64,000 bases of DNA from Labedella gwakjiensis. GTDB taxonomy: Bacteria; Actinomycetota; Actinomycetes; Actinomycetales; Microbacteriaceae. This document shows positions 62,420 to 64,000 of the stretch, one piece after another; the stretch's first letter is position 1, and each line of letters opens with the position of its first letter. The stretch covers positions 682,001-746,000 of the forward strand of contig NZ_PYAU01000001.1 in assembly GCF_003014675.1 (NCBI RefSeq), written 5' to 3'. The translations under genes were made by a program, and so were the position numbers. Below the pieces are notes generated by a model that saw nothing but the letters and a program-made list of their open reading frames with translations, was not told the origin of the DNA and searched no databases.

Positions 62420-62608
62420 TCCCGCGCCACTCGCCGTCCGGCCACACGCCGGGCCTCCGTGGATCCGCTTCCGGGTCCGCCGTCGAGCCACTCGCCCTCT
62501 CGGGGCAGGTCCGACACCCTCGAGCCGCTCTGCGGCTCCCGAGCCTCACCAGCAGGTGACGACGCTCGGTTCGACAGGTCGAACACCTCATCATCAAGGA
62601 CTTCTCTC
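62420..62608 (+). promoter_or_regulatory. Structured leader between small ORF and winged-helix gene
   Basis: 189 bp without a gene. Two perfect hairpins: GAGCCGC-TCT-GCGGCTC (62522-62538) and GTTCGAC-AG-GTCGAAC (62569-62584). The second ends just before the AAGGA ribosome-binding site (~62596-62600) of the next gene. This layout fits transcript attenuation or masking linked to translation of the small ORF. Confidence 0.5.
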
Positions 62609-63307
62609 ATGACTCTCGCCCACATCGACGCGCACCCCTCCTTCGAGCAGCAGCTCGAACGCCAGCCGTCCCGCCGCCTGAGCGCCGTCCCCGCCGGAGC
62701 CGAGGCGCGCGGTTTCGTCCTCTACGTCGGCGTCGACGAGGCCAAGGCCGCCGCCGCGGGCACCGATCTCGGTGCGCTCGTGCAGGCTCTCAAGGCCCTC
62801 GCAGCCGACCTCGTCCCCGCGTCGGAGACCTACGCGGCCGTCGCCCTCGCACCGGAAGGCGTCGGGGGTCGTGACGTGGACGTGGTGCGTCTCGCCCTTC
62901 AGGAGCCCGCCGCCCTCGCCCGCCACCGCAACGTGGACGACGAGGAGACGACGGAGCTCGACCGTGCGCACGCCGGCGTCGTCATCGACATCTCGCGCAA
63001 GCGCGTCGTTCTCGACAACGAGGTGGCTCAGCTCACCTACAAGGAGTTCGAGCTCCTGCAGTTCCTCGTGCTGCGCGAGGGACGTACCGTGGGTCGCAGC
63101 GAGCTCATCGACTCCCTGTGGAGCGCGACCGACGAGGACGGCATCCCCAACGAGCGCACGATCGACGTGCACGTGCGTCGCCTGCGATCGAAGCTCGGCC
63201 GCTACGAGGACATCGTTCGCACGGTGCGCGGCGTCGGCTACCGCTTCGACCGTCACGCAGACGTGTCGATCCGTCACGCGTCGACCCCGTCACCCGACCT
63301 CTTCTAG
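62609..63307 (+). CDS. Receiver-less OmpR/PhoB-type winged-helix regulator
   Basis: A 232-residue protein. The C-terminal ~95 residues are a standard OmpR/PhoB winged helix (LTYKEFELLQFLVLREGRTV, then DVHVRRLRSKLG and TVRGVGYRF). The N-terminal ~125 residues have alternating strands and helices but no receiver motif: no acidic pocket or phospho-Asp segment, so it is not a two-component regulator. A ligand or partner may bind there. AAGGA precedes ATG 62609; the transcript begins at the small ORF upstream. A hairpin terminator follows. Confidence 0.85.
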   Translation: MTLAHIDAHPSFEQQLERQPSRRLSAVPAGAEARGFVLYVGVDEAKAAAAGTDLGALVQALKALAADLVPASETYAAVALAPEGVGGRDVDVVRLALQEPAALARHRNVDDEETTELDRAHAGVVIDISRKRVVLDNEVAQLTYKEFELLQFLVLREGRTVGRSELIDSLWSATDEDGIPNERTIDVHVRRLRSKLGRYEDIVRTVRGVGYRFDRHADVSIRHASTPSPDLF

Positions 63308-63311
63308 AGCC

Positions 63312-63365
63312 GGAACAACGCAACGCGGCAGGACCCCTCGGGTCCTGCCGCGTTCTGCGTTGTTC
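63312..63365 (+). terminator. Long hairpin after the winged-helix gene
   Basis: Arms of 23-25 nt (63312-63335 and 63341-63365) with a one-base bulge and 5-nt loop CCTCG; inner stem GCGGCAGGACC/GGTCCTGCCGC. Starts 5 bp after the stop codon. No T-run longer than two follows. Confidence 0.75.
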
Positions 63366-63399
63366 GGCCTCGAGTATCGCGTCAGCCCCCATCGTGGGC

Positions 63400-63504
63400 C
63401 CTCGCGACCCCGCGTCACTCCTGAACCCTCGCGACCCGCGTCAGTCCTGAACGCTCGCGCCCCGCGTCAGTCGTGGACGCTCGCGCCCCGCGTCAGTTGT
63501 GGAC
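63400..63504. repeat. 26-bp tandem repeat overlapping the L,D-transpeptidase 3' end
   Basis: Four head-to-tail copies of 27, 26, 26 and 26 bp (63400-63426, 63427-63452, 63453-63478, 63479-63504). On the minus strand each unit begins with the equivalent of the last four codons (Val-His-Asn-stop) plus 14 bp. The two gene-proximal copies differ at one base; distal ones diverge more. Confidence 0.85.
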
Positions 63505-64000
63505 GGAGACCTCGGTGCCGACCTGGGCGAAGCGGTAGACGGCCTCAGCGGCGCTGATGGGGAGGTTGACGCAACCGTGGCTCATCATCGCCCCTGCACC
63601 GAAGTTGCTGTGCCAGTACGTGCCGTGGAGGCCCTGGTCGCCGTTGAAGTAGGTGACCCACGGGACGTTCTTCGTGCAGTAGCTGTAGCCGGTGACGCAT
63701 CCCATGTCCTGCTTGGTGAGCTGCGCGTACACCCGGAAGTTGCCGTTGTCCGTCGGCGTCGCCGGCTTGCCGATCGCCATCGCGTAGGTCGCCACGAGCT
63801 TCTCGTTCTCGTAGAGACGCGTCACACCGTCGCTCTTGTCGACGTCGATTCGGCGGTAGAGCTCGATCGTCTTCGAGGTCTGCACCTCCACGTCCAGCTC
63901 GTAGGCGCCGTTGCCGGACGCGAGGCTCTCGGCGAAGCCGTCGGCGACACCGTCGAGCGTCGCGAGCTGCCAGCCGTCCTGGCCCTCCTGGATCGTACGC
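63493..64000 (-). CDS. L,D-transpeptidase (YkuD), 5' part outside window
   Basis: The C-terminal 168 residues of a cell-wall L,D-transpeptidase; the reading frame stays open to the window edge, so the true start is beyond 64000. The first ~40 residues fit the end of the substrate-proximal PG-binding domain; the YkuD domain follows, with catalytic H and C in YWHSNFGAGAMMSHGCVNLP. It forms 3-3 cross-links or anchors proteins to peptidoglycan outside the membrane. Two further Cys (in MGCVTGYSYCTKN) could form a disulfide. The stop codon is part of a tandem repeat. Confidence 0.9.
   Translation of the reverse strand, partial: RTIQEGQDGWQLATLDGVADGFAESLASGNGAYELDVEVQTSKTIELYRRIDVDKSDGVTRLYENEKLVATYAMAIGKPATPTDNGNFRVYAQLTKQDMGCVTGYSYCTKNVPWVTYFNGDQGLHGTYWHSNFGAGAMMSHGCVNLPISAAEAVYRFAQVGTEVSVHN

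Noticed and set aside
62127-62608. A tRNA or other structured RNA gene in the longest intergenic gap
   Set aside because: No cloverleaf, CCA end or known riboswitch core could be folded; the region is better explained by a promoter, small ORF and leader.
63400-63504. 26-bp units as a CRISPR array
   Set aside because: Units are directly abutting with no spacers and overlap the stop codon of the transpeptidase gene.

Overview
This is a 64 kb stretch of high-GC chromosome from an actinobacterium, most likely a Microbacteriaceae-type member of the Micrococcales. The evidence is menaquinone biosynthesis without ubiquinone genes, System II (Ccs/Res) cytochrome c maturation, an FprA-type ferredoxin reductase, DUF1206/DUF4229/PucR/BldC-like families, the proC - small HTH - 32-residue bS22-type protein neighbourhood known from mycobacteria, and a very high share of leaderless promoters (a TANNNT box 6-7 nt before the start codon). 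No rRNA, tRNA, CRISPR array, transposase, integrase or phage gene was seen. The window looks like ordinary core chromosome with a few lineage-specific genes.

Layout. 0.1-5.4 kb: PfkB kinase, Eis-like acetyltransferase, YajQ, PAP2 phosphatase and membrane proteins. 5.5-23 kb: a putrescine/GABA island. It has a PotA-D type polyamine ABC importer, divergent from a GntR repressor plus a soluble Cache-like protein. It also has an APC permease with a USP protein, a flavin putrescine/monoamine oxidase, succinate-semialdehyde dehydrogenase (gabD) and GABA transaminase (gabT), followed by a NarL-type two-component system, two CPBP proteases and a PucR regulator. Together the enzymes would import putrescine and degrade it through GABA to succinate. 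24-42.5 kb: FprA, a polyprenyl diphosphate synthase, a second APC permease and a nearly complete menaquinone pathway (menG, F, D, A, E, B, C) scattered over several short transcription units, with PPK2 and small membrane proteins between them. 42.6-47.4 kb: ccsB, resB, ccdA, a tlpA-like lipoprotein and a phosphatase, four of them joined by overlaps. 47.5-53 kb: an archaeal-type AspRS, then a manganese ABC transporter with its MntR regulator, glutaredoxin and a Dabb protein. 53-57.9 kb: bS22, an Imm11-like protein, BldC-like HTH, ArsR, TrkH/TrkA potassium uptake and proC. 58-64 kb: a tightly overlapped GDSL hydrolase / BadF-type kinase / amidotransferase operon, tadA, upp, a leaderless Met/Cys-rich small ORF ahead of a receiver-less winged-helix regulator, and the 3' part of an L,D-transpeptidase cut by the window edge.

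The least explained signals are non-coding: (i) three copies of a conserved ~60-bp palindrome (outer core CACACC/CCCC-AAAAAGAT...), each at a convergent gene junction; (ii) tandem repeats that duplicate the last four codons and stop of tadA and of the L,D-transpeptidase gene; (iii) the leaderless sulfur-amino-acid-rich small ORF; and (iv) repeated operator-like sites placed exactly against the promoters of gabT and the manganese operon.
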